A stretch of 20,995 nucleotides of DNA from positions 1 through 20,995 of IMG/VR virus record IMGVR_UViG_3300045431_000194. One strand, written 5' to 3'. Positions 1 through 5,386 of the stretch are shown in pieces. The notes beneath the pieces were generated by a model. It did no database searches. It worked only from the letters and a program-made list of their open reading frames with translations, and was not told where the DNA came from. The translations under genes were made by a program, and so were the position numbers. Positions within the stretch are counted from its first letter, which is position 1. Each line of letters starts with the position of its first letter. The DNA is from a virus.

Positions 1-117
1 GACGCGGGCCTGATCGGGGGTGGGGGTGTGCCCCGGCCGGGCGAAGTGAGTCTGGCGCACCGGGGGCTGCTGTTCCTGAAAAGTTATCTGGACATAGTGC
101 GGGTTATCCACAGGTAG
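1..117 (+). pseudogene. comM: ComM/YifB (Mg-chelatase-like AAA+ ATPase), fragment broken by prophage insertion
   Basis: Frame 1 is open from the window edge to a TAG at 115-117. Residues 1-26 (bases 1-78) contain AGLIGGGG and [15 protein letters not shown]. These match the well-known ComM/YifB signature that reads GLIGGG, then PGEISLAH, then GVLFLDELPEF, the last part being the Walker B strand. The match stops exactly after LLFL. The expected Asp-Glu is replaced by [12 protein letters not shown] and a stop. ComM is a hexameric branch-migration helicase that helps integrate transforming DNA in naturally competent bacteria. The N-terminal part must lie left of the window and the C-terminal part beyond the right end of the prophage. 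A truncated product lacking the Walker B acidic residues should have no ATPase activity. The family match is made by eye from memory, but the motif is long and specific. Confidence 0.88.
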
Positions 118-130
118 GGTGTGGATAACG
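66..130. other. Prophage-host attachment junction (putative)
   Basis: The comM coding match ends at about base 78 (CTGTTCCTG) and is followed by AAAAGTTATCTGG, an abruptly AT-richer stretch with no coding match. The crossover core should be a short identity ending at or near 78 and should recur at the other prophage end, followed by the codons for Asp-Glu-Leu-Pro of ComM. GTTATC occurs at 83-88 and 103-108 (20 bases apart) and inverted at 124-129, a layout reminiscent of integrase arm sites. The exact core cannot be fixed from one junction. Confidence 0.6.
103..129. repeat. Inverted repeat of two perfect DnaA-box-like sequences
   Basis: GTTATCCAC at 103-111 is repeated inverted as GTGGATAAC at 121-129. 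Each arm carries a perfect TTATCCACA (104-112 on plus, 128-120 on minus), the consensus DnaA box. The pair sits between the comM junction and the terminator. It could bind DnaA, or be integrase/excisionase arm sites that happen to resemble DnaA boxes. Function is inferred; the repeat itself is directly visible. Confidence 0.6.
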
Positions 131-172
131 AAAAACGCCCCCCACCCTGGCCTGCGCTGGGGTGGGGGGCGT
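131..172 (-). terminator. Rho-independent terminator of the late operon
   Basis: ACGCCCCCCACCC at 135-147 pairs perfectly over 13 bases with GGGTGGGGGGCGT at 160-172 around a 12-base loop. Read on the minus strand the stem is followed directly by a T run (A's at 131-135 on plus). It begins 25 bases beyond the stop of the last phage gene, at 198. It should end late transcription and keep it from running antisense into comM. Confidence 0.93.
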
Positions 173-197
173 CTCAATCGCCTGAGTTGTCCGAGCC

Positions 198-575
198 TTA
201 TCCGCCCGGGAACAGCCGCCGGAAGGCCATTTCGATCAGGAAGGCCGCGAACGGGCTGTCCAGCAGCAGGCGGAGCCACTGAGCACTGGGCGGGGCGAAC
301 TCCCGCACCAGGGACTGCACGACCGCCAGGACGAACGCCGCGCGGGCCGTGCCAGCCAGGACGGGCTTGAGTTCCTGGGCCGCCTGCACCGCGGCTTCGA
401 GCAGCGCGCCCACTTCGGTCCACGTCGCGCCGTCCCGCAGGGCCTGCGCCTTGGTGACAAGGTTCGGCAGGTGCTTATCCAGCCACGGCTGGACGGTGGG
501 CGCGTCGAGCGCAGCTCCGGAACGGGTGGCGGCGCCCAGGGCGACGAGGGCAGACAGGATCGTGAGCTGGTTCAT
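198..575 (-). CDS. Small protein of unknown function, last gene of the lysis cassette
   Basis: A 125-residue protein starting at ATG 575, preceded by GAGGTCC. The first about 23 residues (LTILSALVALGAA and onward) form a hydrophobic helix that could be a signal anchor. The middle is Ala/Leu-rich and helical. The C-terminus ends in a second hydrophobic, amphipathic stretch (SPFAAFLIEMAFRRLF). I do not recognise it firmly. The N-terminal helix, helical body and IE-containing C-terminal helix recall the LLH group of phage holins, but this is a weak impression. Position between the endolysin and the terminator fits an accessory lysis protein or a late-expressed lysogenic-conversion gene. Nothing looks truncated. 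Confidence 0.7.
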   Translation of the reverse strand: MNQLTILSALVALGAATRSGAALDAPTVQPWLDKHLPNLVTKAQALRDGATWTEVGALLEAAVQAAQELKPVLAGTARAAFVLAVVQSLVREFAPPSAQWLRLLLDSPFAAFLIEMAFRRLFPGG

Positions 576-663
576 GGTGGACCTCGATGTGGCGCGGCCC
601 CCGCGCTGAGGCAGGGGCCGGTGAGAGGGTGAGTTGTCAGCGCCCCATGGGGCACAGCGGGCC
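576..663. other. Intergenic spacer between endolysin and last gene
   Basis: Only 88 bases. It holds a 7-base inverted repeat (595-601 with 614-620) and a perfect palindrome GCCCCATGGGGC at 642-653. Neither is followed by a T run on either strand, so I do not call a terminator. The ribosome binding site of the last gene lies at about 580-586. No promoter is evident. Confidence 0.5.
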
Positions 664-1281
664 TTACTTCGTGACGCGGAGGTACACCTTGTCCGTGCCG
701 CCCACCAGCGTCCCCTCCCCCACCTGGGCGTTCGTGGCGGGGTCGAACAGGCGCACCGTGCGGTCCGTCCGGGTGTCCGGGGTGTGGGCAGGCTGGGGCA
801 CCAGCAGTTCGTTCACGCGGCGCAGGTAGGCGTCCCAGGGCCACGTCGGGCCGGGGCAGTTCGCGCGTGCCGCGCGGCCCGGGTTCACCTCGTTGTGCCC
901 GATGACGTGCACGCGGTCCGCTGGGATGCTGTAGCGCCGGCAGATGTCCGCCACGAGTCGAGCGCTGGCTTCCAGCTGGGCCGCGCTGGGTGTCCACGGT
1001 CCCCGGCTGGGCCGCCCTTCGTGTTCGATGCCGATGCTGCGCTCGTTCATCTCCCACTGTCCGGCGTGCCAGGCGGTGTCTGCTTCCGGCACGCTCTGCC
1101 CGACCCGTCCGTCGGTGGCGACGGTGTAGTGGGCGCTCGTGTTGCACTGCGGATTCTGGAACCAGTTGAGCGTCCCAGCGTACGTACCGTCCGCCACGTG
1201 GATCACCACGCGATCGGGCCGCACGGAGCGGCCCTTGGTGAAGTTCCCCGGGTGCGCCGGGCGCTGTTCGATGGTCGTCAT
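664..1281 (-). CDS. Endolysin: N-acetylmuramoyl-L-alanine amidase (Amidase_2/PGRP family)
   Basis: A 205-residue enzyme that should cleave the amide bond between N-acetylmuramic acid and L-alanine in peptidoglycan to release progeny. The start at 1281 (MTTIEQ) is set by AAGGGGGAAGG just upstream and by a 4-base ATGA overlap with the preceding membrane-protein gene; the frame is open further upstream, but that is the shadow of the neighbouring gene. The zinc ligands of the family are visible: His28 (VVIHVADGT), His129 (VIGHNEVNPG) and Cys142 (NCPGPTW). SAHYTV (about 49-54) and IGIEHEG (83-89) are typical. Two residues before the ligand Cys, where T7 lysozyme has a catalytic Lys, there is Ala. 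A C-terminal tail of about 35 residues could be a small wall-binding element. There is no signal peptide, so it would depend on a holin. Confidence 0.93.
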   Translation of the reverse strand: MTTIEQRPAHPGNFTKGRSVRPDRVVIHVADGTYAGTLNWFQNPQCNTSAHYTVATDGRVGQSVPEADTAWHAGQWEMNERSIGIEHEGRPSRGPWTPSAAQLEASARLVADICRRYSIPADRVHVIGHNEVNPGRAARANCPGPTWPWDAYLRRVNELLVPQPAHTPDTRTDRTVRLFDPATNAQVGEGTLVGGTDKVYLRVTK

Positions 1282-1802
1282 CCTTCCCCCTTCAGGCGCG
1301 CGAGTTCGGCCTCGGCGCGCTCGGCGCGATCTCGGTAGCTCTGCATCTGCTGCCACACGGTCGGGCGGATGCTCAGACGGAACAGCAGCAGCAGCAGGCC
1401 CGCCTGGGCCACGAGGAACGACAGGGTGCACGGCGCACCCGTGTACACGTTCCGGCTGTAGTTCATCAGCAGCCCGGTGGCGACCATCAGCCACGCGCCC
1501 CGCTGCGCCAGTGGTGCCTCCCGCACATGCCAGAACGTGTACCCCACCAGGATCACGACCGCCCAGCGCCCAGCAGCGAGCAGCGCGCCCGACAGGCTCC
1601 CGTTCAAATCCGCGATCCACGTGTCCGGGCCGATCTGCGTATCCCCCAGATCCGCCAGGATGCCCGGCGCGAACAGCGCCAGCGCTGCCGTGATGAGCAG
1701 CGCGGCCAGCAGCAGCACGTCCAGGGGATGCCACGCCGGACCCCGGCGCAGGGCCGCGCGCTCCAGGCGGCGGGAGAAGTGCGGCGAGCTCTTGAACGTC
1801 AT
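1278..1802 (-). CDS. Four-helix membrane protein of the lysis cassette
   Basis: 174 residues. The start at 1802 (MTFKSS) is chosen because AAGGAGGA precedes it and ATGA overlaps the stop of the holin gene; the frame reads open further upstream without a better start. Four hydrophobic segments are visible at about 28-50, 72-92, 102-117 and 124-143. They are followed by a charged C-terminal helix (about 148-172, AERAEAELARL) that looks like a short cytoplasmic coiled coil. The N-terminus is basic. Between an apparent holin and the endolysin, the likely roles are a second holin, antiholin or accessory lysis protein. I cannot assign a named family, and the helix count is larger than in most classic holins. 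Confidence 0.82.
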   Translation of the reverse strand: MTFKSSPHFSRRLERAALRRGPAWHPLDVLLLAALLITAALALFAPGILADLGDTQIGPDTWIADLNGSLSGALLAAGRWAVVILVGYTFWHVREAPLAQRGAWLMVATGLLMNYSRNVYTGAPCTLSFLVAQAGLLLLLFRLSIRPTVWQQMQSYRDRAERAEAELARLKGEG

Positions 1803-2149
1803 GGGGTGTCCTCCTTGCGGGTCAACTGGTACTGCCCGCGGGCGATGGCGGAGACGAAATCCCACGTTCCAGGTCCGATGGACCCGTAGAACATGGCGAG
1901 CCCCACGGCCGCCTTGATCGGCAGGGGCTTCACGGTGTCCTGCAGCAGCAGCAGGGCCAGCGCGGCGAGCGACCCGTAGATCACGTCCGCCGCGCCTTCC
2001 CCGATGGTCGTCAGGGGTTTACTCTCCCGTTGCTGCTCGGCGCGCTCGCGGGCGACGCGGGCGATGGACACGCAGAGGCTCATGACGAGGCTCGCGCCGA
2101 GCATCACGAGCGTCCGCAGGCTGATGAGCTCCTGCAGTTCAGGGGTCAC
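1799..2149 (-). CDS. Holin-like membrane protein
   Basis: 116 residues from GTG 2149, placed by GGAGGTGA upstream and a GTGA overlap with the stop of the preceding gene at 2146. Three hydrophobic segments are visible at about 13-34, 53-70 and 77-93. A charged loop (about 35-47, RERAEQQRESK) separates the first two, and the C-terminus is charged. The GSIGPGTW motif at the end of the third segment recalls three-helix phage holins of the LydA/holin III kind, though I would not name the family firmly. It should form membrane lesions that let the amidase reach the wall. It sits directly upstream of a second membrane protein and the endolysin, with translational coupling throughout. Confidence 0.8.
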   Translation of the reverse strand: MTPELQELISLRTLVMLGASLVMSLCVSIARVARERAEQQRESKPLTTIGEGAADVIYGSLAALALLLLQDTVKPLPIKAAVGLAMFYGSIGPGTWDFVSAIARGQYQLTRKEDTP

Positions 2150-2490
2150 GGTCTCACCTCCGGGATGCGGTAGGCGCGTCCGCTGGCGCTGATCCACTCC
2201 GCCCACCACCAGGGCCAGCTGACGCGGGTGAGGGTCTGCCCGGGCCGGATGGTGTAGGCCCCGGGTGGGTTGTCGGGCAGGCTGCCGCCGAGGCGACTGG
2301 CGAGCCGGACGCGGGCGTACCCGCCGGGCGGGCAGCCGGGCGCGGTCGTGATGGTCAGGGTGCGGCCCAGGCCCTCACGGTTCGGGACGCTGAGCGCCTG
2401 CACGCGGCAGAGCGTGGCGGGTGGAGGCGTGGCGGACGAGAGGAGCGGGAGCGCGGCCAGCAGCAGCGCCCCCAGGAGACAGCGAGTCAG
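2146..2490 (-). CDS. Small secreted protein of unknown function, apparent CTG start
   Basis: The frame contains a GTG at 2403, but it has no good ribosome binding site. Upstream it stays open to a TGA at 2497-2499. The first possible start after that stop is CTG at 2490, lying 9 bases after a perfect GGAGG that is part of GGAGGTGATC. Starting there adds 29 residues that read as a textbook Sec signal peptide: MTRC, then LLGALLLAALPLL, then SSA as a likely cleavage site, then TPPPATLC. The mature part of about 94 residues has two cysteines (about positions 28 and 53, perhaps a disulfide), a PGGYARVRLASR segment and a Trp-rich WPWWWAEW. I do not recognise the family. It is the first gene of the lysis cassette and overlaps the holin gene by four bases (GTGA). 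A spanin-like, inhibitory or exclusion role is possible but unproven. Confidence 0.65.
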   Translation of the reverse strand: MTRCLLGALLLAALPLLSSATPPPATLCRVQALSVPNREGLGRTLTITTAPGCPPGGYARVRLASRLGGSLPDNPPGAYTIRPGQTLTRVSWPWWWAEWISASGRAYRIPEVRP

Positions 2491-2524
2491 GGTCGATCAC
2501 CTCCACAGGTGCCCCAGCAATGTC

Positions 2525-2553
2525 AAAACCGCCCTGGGCTGGGGCCGGGGCGG
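2525..2553 (-). terminator. Intrinsic terminator between fibre and lysis genes
   Basis: CCGCCCTGG at 2529-2537 pairs with CCGGGGCGG at 2545-2553 (nine pairs, one G-T) around a 7-base loop. On the minus strand the stem is followed by TTTT (2528-2525). It lies 38 bases beyond the last fibre gene. The short T run suggests partial termination, which would lower lysis-gene expression relative to the tail genes. Confidence 0.6.
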
Positions 2554-2590
2554 GCGCGAGAAGGACTGATAACGGGGTGGATTCTGTGTG

Positions 2591-3409
2591 TTAGCTGAAC
2601 TTACCGTTAAACGCCGCCCAGTCCGCTGCGACCACCTGTGCCCCGGTGCGCCCGCTGGCGGTCAGGTTTTCCGGCAGGGCGCGGTAGTACACATAGCCTG
2701 CGGTCGTGCTGCCGCCGCCGTTGCCGACGCGGCGGTCCCCCAGTGCGATGCTGTACGTGCTGGGGTTGAGTTTCGCGCCGGGGAACGTGCTGGCCGCGAT
2801 CTGCGCGCCGTCCAGGTACAGCGCGTAGGAGCCGGTGCCAGCGCTGAAGGTCACGCTGAACCCGATCTGATGCACGCCCGTGGTGATGACGTTCGGCCCG
2901 CTGAGCGTGGCGTACCGGATGGTGGCGCCGTCCGCGTCGAGCATCATGATGTCCAGCCGGGGTTTCCCGTCCGCGCCGATGCTGAGCAGAAACTGGTTAT
3001 CCACCGCCGCGCTGGTGCTCTGCGCGCGCCCCGCAATCGGCGTGAGGGCAGTCGGCACACTCGGGATTTTGACCCACGCACTCACCACAACACCGGGGCT
3101 GCCCGTGCTGAGGTCCGGTGCGCCCAGGTCAATGCTGGTCGCCGCCACGCCGGGCCGCACGAACCCGCCCTGCGCCTGCCACGTCCACGTGGTTGGGATG
3201 GTCGCACTCGCGCCGCCCCGCACGAGGTTCAGCCACGAGTTTGCCCCCGATGCGGGCGCAGCCTGGGACGGCCAGCTTTTCGGGTTTTTGGCGTCCCACA
3301 CGCCGATTGCCCCCGCGCCCGTTGCCGAAATCACAGGATCGTATTGCACCTGCGGAATGGTGTTCGGGAGAGTGATGCCGTCAACGTTAATGATTGCGCT
3401 GTTTGCCAT
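2591..3409 (-). CDS. Tail fibre/appendage protein with LamG-like (concanavalin A-like) domain
   Basis: 272 residues. The start at 3409 (MANSAI) is preferred over an in-frame codon three residues upstream because it follows the previous stop by two bases and has GGGGGTGGT ahead. From about residue 75 to 255 the protein is beta-rich, with the pattern of a LamG-like jelly roll: VVSAWVKIPS, FSVTFSAGTGSYALYLDG and SIALGDRR. The end (AQVVAADWAAFNGKFS) resembles the tail of many phage LamG fibre proteins. Such domains bind glycans or adhesins on the host surface. The N-terminus has no obvious membrane segment. It follows the SGNH fibre gene with a two-base gap, suggesting that both proteins belong to the same adhesion apparatus. 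Confidence 0.75.
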   Translation of the reverse strand: MANSAIINVDGITLPNTIPQVQYDPVISATGAGAIGVWDAKNPKSWPSQAAPASGANSWLNLVRGGASATIPTTWTWQAQGGFVRPGVAATSIDLGAPDLSTGSPGVVVSAWVKIPSVPTALTPIAGRAQSTSAAVDNQFLLSIGADGKPRLDIMMLDADGATIRYATLSGPNVITTGVHQIGFSVTFSAGTGSYALYLDGAQIAASTFPGAKLNPSTYSIALGDRRVGNGGGSTTAGYVYYRALPENLTASGRTGAQVVAADWAAFNGKFS

Positions 3410-3411
3410 GA

Positions 3412-4968
3412 TTACCACCCCCGCGCAGTCAGCGCGTCACGAATATGCCCAGCCACGAGTGCGTACCCTGCCGAGTTGAGATGGATGTCATCCACCCGGT
3501 ACGCGGCGTCTACCACGTCGGTAAGCGGGTCTTTTGGCAGGAGTTTCTGGATGTCCACCACGTTGTTACTCAGGCGCATCATGTTGCGGTTGATGGTCAT
3601 CATGGTCTGGTAATCCGTGTTTGGGGCGTCGTTTGCCCTGCGCCCTGGGTAGTTCCCGTTCAGCATGGTCAGGATCAGGTACCGCGTTTTCATGGCCTCC
3701 AGCGTGCGGATGATTGCCAGGATGTCGCGCTGGATGTTGGCATCCTCGGCGTAGTTGTTGTTCCCAATCCAGATGATGGCAACCCGCTCCTTCAGCGCAC
3801 TGGTGTCCGGGATGATCTGCACGCGGGCGGGCACCGTCACGGCGCTGCCTGCTGTCGCCCTCGTGAACGTGTATGCGCCTGCGAACACGCCTGTTCCTGC
3901 GCCGCGCGTCAGGGTGCCGCGCACGCCGTACAGCGTCACGGCCATGCTCGCGCCTGCGCCTGTGCGGAGTAGGTCAACGTCATACACGGTTACGCCGACA
4001 CTCCCGCTAGCCGGGATGGTGTTGCCCGCCACGCTGAGGTACGTGGTGGACGCGCCGAACCGCGCGGCGATCTCGGTACTCGTCTGCCCGCCCAGCCCGT
4101 AATTCGCCACGTCCCGCCCGGTCAGCCCAGCCAGTGCCGTGGTGTACGGTGTTTGCCCCACCCCGTGCGTGAGGCTATCCCCGATACCCACGAGGTCCGG
4201 CCCGCTGACCGCCTGCACGCCGTCAATGCGGTTCCGGCTGGCGGCGTAGGTGATGCCCTGCACGCTGTTCGGGCTGACAATTCCAGCCGGAGCGACGAGC
4301 CGCCCGTCCGTTGCCAGGGCCAGGGCCACGCGCCCCCCAGTGTCTGCCAGGATGGGCACGGCCTCCACGCCTGAGACGTAGCCCCGCTGGCTGCTGTCCA
4401 CAGCCAGCCCACTGGTCGAGAGGGTGGTGATCGTTGCAGCAGCCAGAGTCAGAGCTTTTATCACAGCGAGATTATCGGTCACTAACCCGCCGTCCAGATG
4501 CCACTTTGCGGCAGTGTCCATCCACATCATCGGGCGGTCATCCTGCCCGAGCCACGCAAACGCGGCCTGGACGCCATTGATGTAGGTGCCAGCGGGGAGC
4601 ACGGCCGGGCGCAGCGGAGTAAGCTGCGTGAGTTTCGCCGCGACCTGTTGATCATTGGCCTGTTGCCGCTGGTCGTTCGCCGCCTGTTGCTGGGCAATAT
4701 CGGCCAGTGCGGTGTCCACCTCGGCGCGGCCCCAGTCGACCTTCGTGAGGGTGTAGTTGCTGAGCGTCCCAGGTGTGCCGTACCCGGGCTCGCCGTCCAC
4801 GCGGTAGGTGACCCGCTGGTCCCGCGCGGTGACGAGGGTGCCCACGACGGTATGGCCGGGGTAGTAGGTGCGCAGCCAGTCCAGCATGGCCGGGATGTCG
4901 GCGTACAGGGCCACGCTGGGCGATTTGCGGTCAACAGGCACGACGCCTGCGGGGGGACTCCATGCCAT
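3412..4968 (-). CDS. Tail fibre/receptor-binding protein with SGNH (GDSL) hydrolase domain
   Basis: 518 residues from ATG 4968, one base after the preceding stop, with GGGAG upstream. Residues 1-90 form a virion-attachment region. Residues 90-112 are a Gln/Asn/Ala-rich coiled-coil-like stretch (QQQAANDQRQQANDQQ). Residues about 125-235 are a linker or neck region. The C-terminal half is an SGNH hydrolase. Block I is GIGDSLTHG with the nucleophile Ser265, block II is NYGLGGQTS (289-297), block III is WIGNNNY (400-406), and block V is DDIHLNSAGY with Asp493 and His496. A beta-rich insert of about 75 residues (311-385) separates blocks II and III and may bind carbohydrate. The enzyme probably deacetylates surface polysaccharide during adsorption. 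The catalytic residues are all present. Confidence 0.87.
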   Translation of the reverse strand: MAWSPPAGVVPVDRKSPSVALYADIPAMLDWLRTYYPGHTVVGTLVTARDQRVTYRVDGEPGYGTPGTLSNYTLTKVDWGRAEVDTALADIAQQQAANDQRQQANDQQVAAKLTQLTPLRPAVLPAGTYINGVQAAFAWLGQDDRPMMWMDTAAKWHLDGGLVTDNLAVIKALTLAAATITTLSTSGLAVDSSQRGYVSGVEAVPILADTGGRVALALATDGRLVAPAGIVSPNSVQGITYAASRNRIDGVQAVSGPDLVGIGDSLTHGVGQTPYTTALAGLTGRDVANYGLGGQTSTEIAARFGASTTYLSVAGNTIPASGSVGVTVYDVDLLRTGAGASMAVTLYGVRGTLTRGAGTGVFAGAYTFTRATAGSAVTVPARVQIIPDTSALKERVAIIWIGNNNYAEDANIQRDILAIIRTLEAMKTRYLILTMLNGNYPGRRANDAPNTDYQTMMTINRNMMRLSNNVVDIQKLLPKDPLTDVVDAAYRVDDIHLNSAGYALVAGHIRDALTARGW

Positions 4969-4969
4969 G

Positions 4970-5386
4970 TCAGTACACTCCCGTGTCGGGGCTCACGGCT
5001 GGGACGCTCGATGCGCCTGCCGGGTAGAAGGTGAGTTCGAGGGTGTAGGCCTTCTCAGTCGGACTCTCCTGCGTGACCTCGCCCCACGTCACGGCCGTCT
5101 CGCGCTGGTCCGGGATGACGTAGATGCTCGTGGCGGCCCGAGCGAACGCGCGGATGGTGTCCATGGCGTCCCGCTGCTCGTCCCGCGTCAGGTCGCGCTT
5201 CAACGTCACCTGCCACTTGATCTCGCTGGGGTTCTCCATACGGTCGCCGAACACTTGCCAGACGTCGCTCTCGCCCGCCCTCCCCTGCCGCGCGGCGAAC
5301 GTCCGGGTGCGACTCAGCGGCATGGCACCCTCGCAGAACGCCGTGACGGGCAGCGTGCCGCTGGGCGTTCGGATTTCCAGACTCAC
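4970..5386 (-). CDS. Minor tail protein (tail tip), family unrecognised
   Basis: 138 residues from GTG 5386, overlapping the preceding stop by four bases (GTGA). The upstream ribosome binding site is weak, so translation is probably coupled. The protein is a mixed alpha/beta, soluble, single-domain protein. RDLTRDEQRDAMDTIRAFAR forms a helix between strand-rich halves, and the C-terminus has an alternating YTLELTFYP strand. Its size and position between the hub-like protein and the fibres suggest a tail-tip collar or fibre connector. I cannot link it to a named family from sequence alone. Confidence 0.75.
   Translation of the reverse strand: MSLEIRTPSGTLPVTAFCEGAMPLSRTRTFAARQGRAGESDVWQVFGDRMENPSEIKWQVTLKRDLTRDEQRDAMDTIRAFARAATSIYVIPDQRETAVTWGEVTQESPTEKAYTLELTFYPAGASSVPAVSPDTGVY

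Noticed and set aside
595-653. Terminator in the spacer after the amidase gene
   Set aside because: Two short inverted repeats are present but no T run follows on either strand.
664-1734. Amidase starting far upstream at about 1734
   Set aside because: The added residues are out-of-frame reading of the four-helix membrane gene; the start at 1281 has a good ribosome binding site and ATGA coupling.
2490-2526. Promoter for the lysis cassette from TTGACA at 2526-2521 (minus)
   Set aside because: No acceptable -10 hexamer follows at 16-18 bases; the expected position reads through the GAGGTG ribosome binding site.
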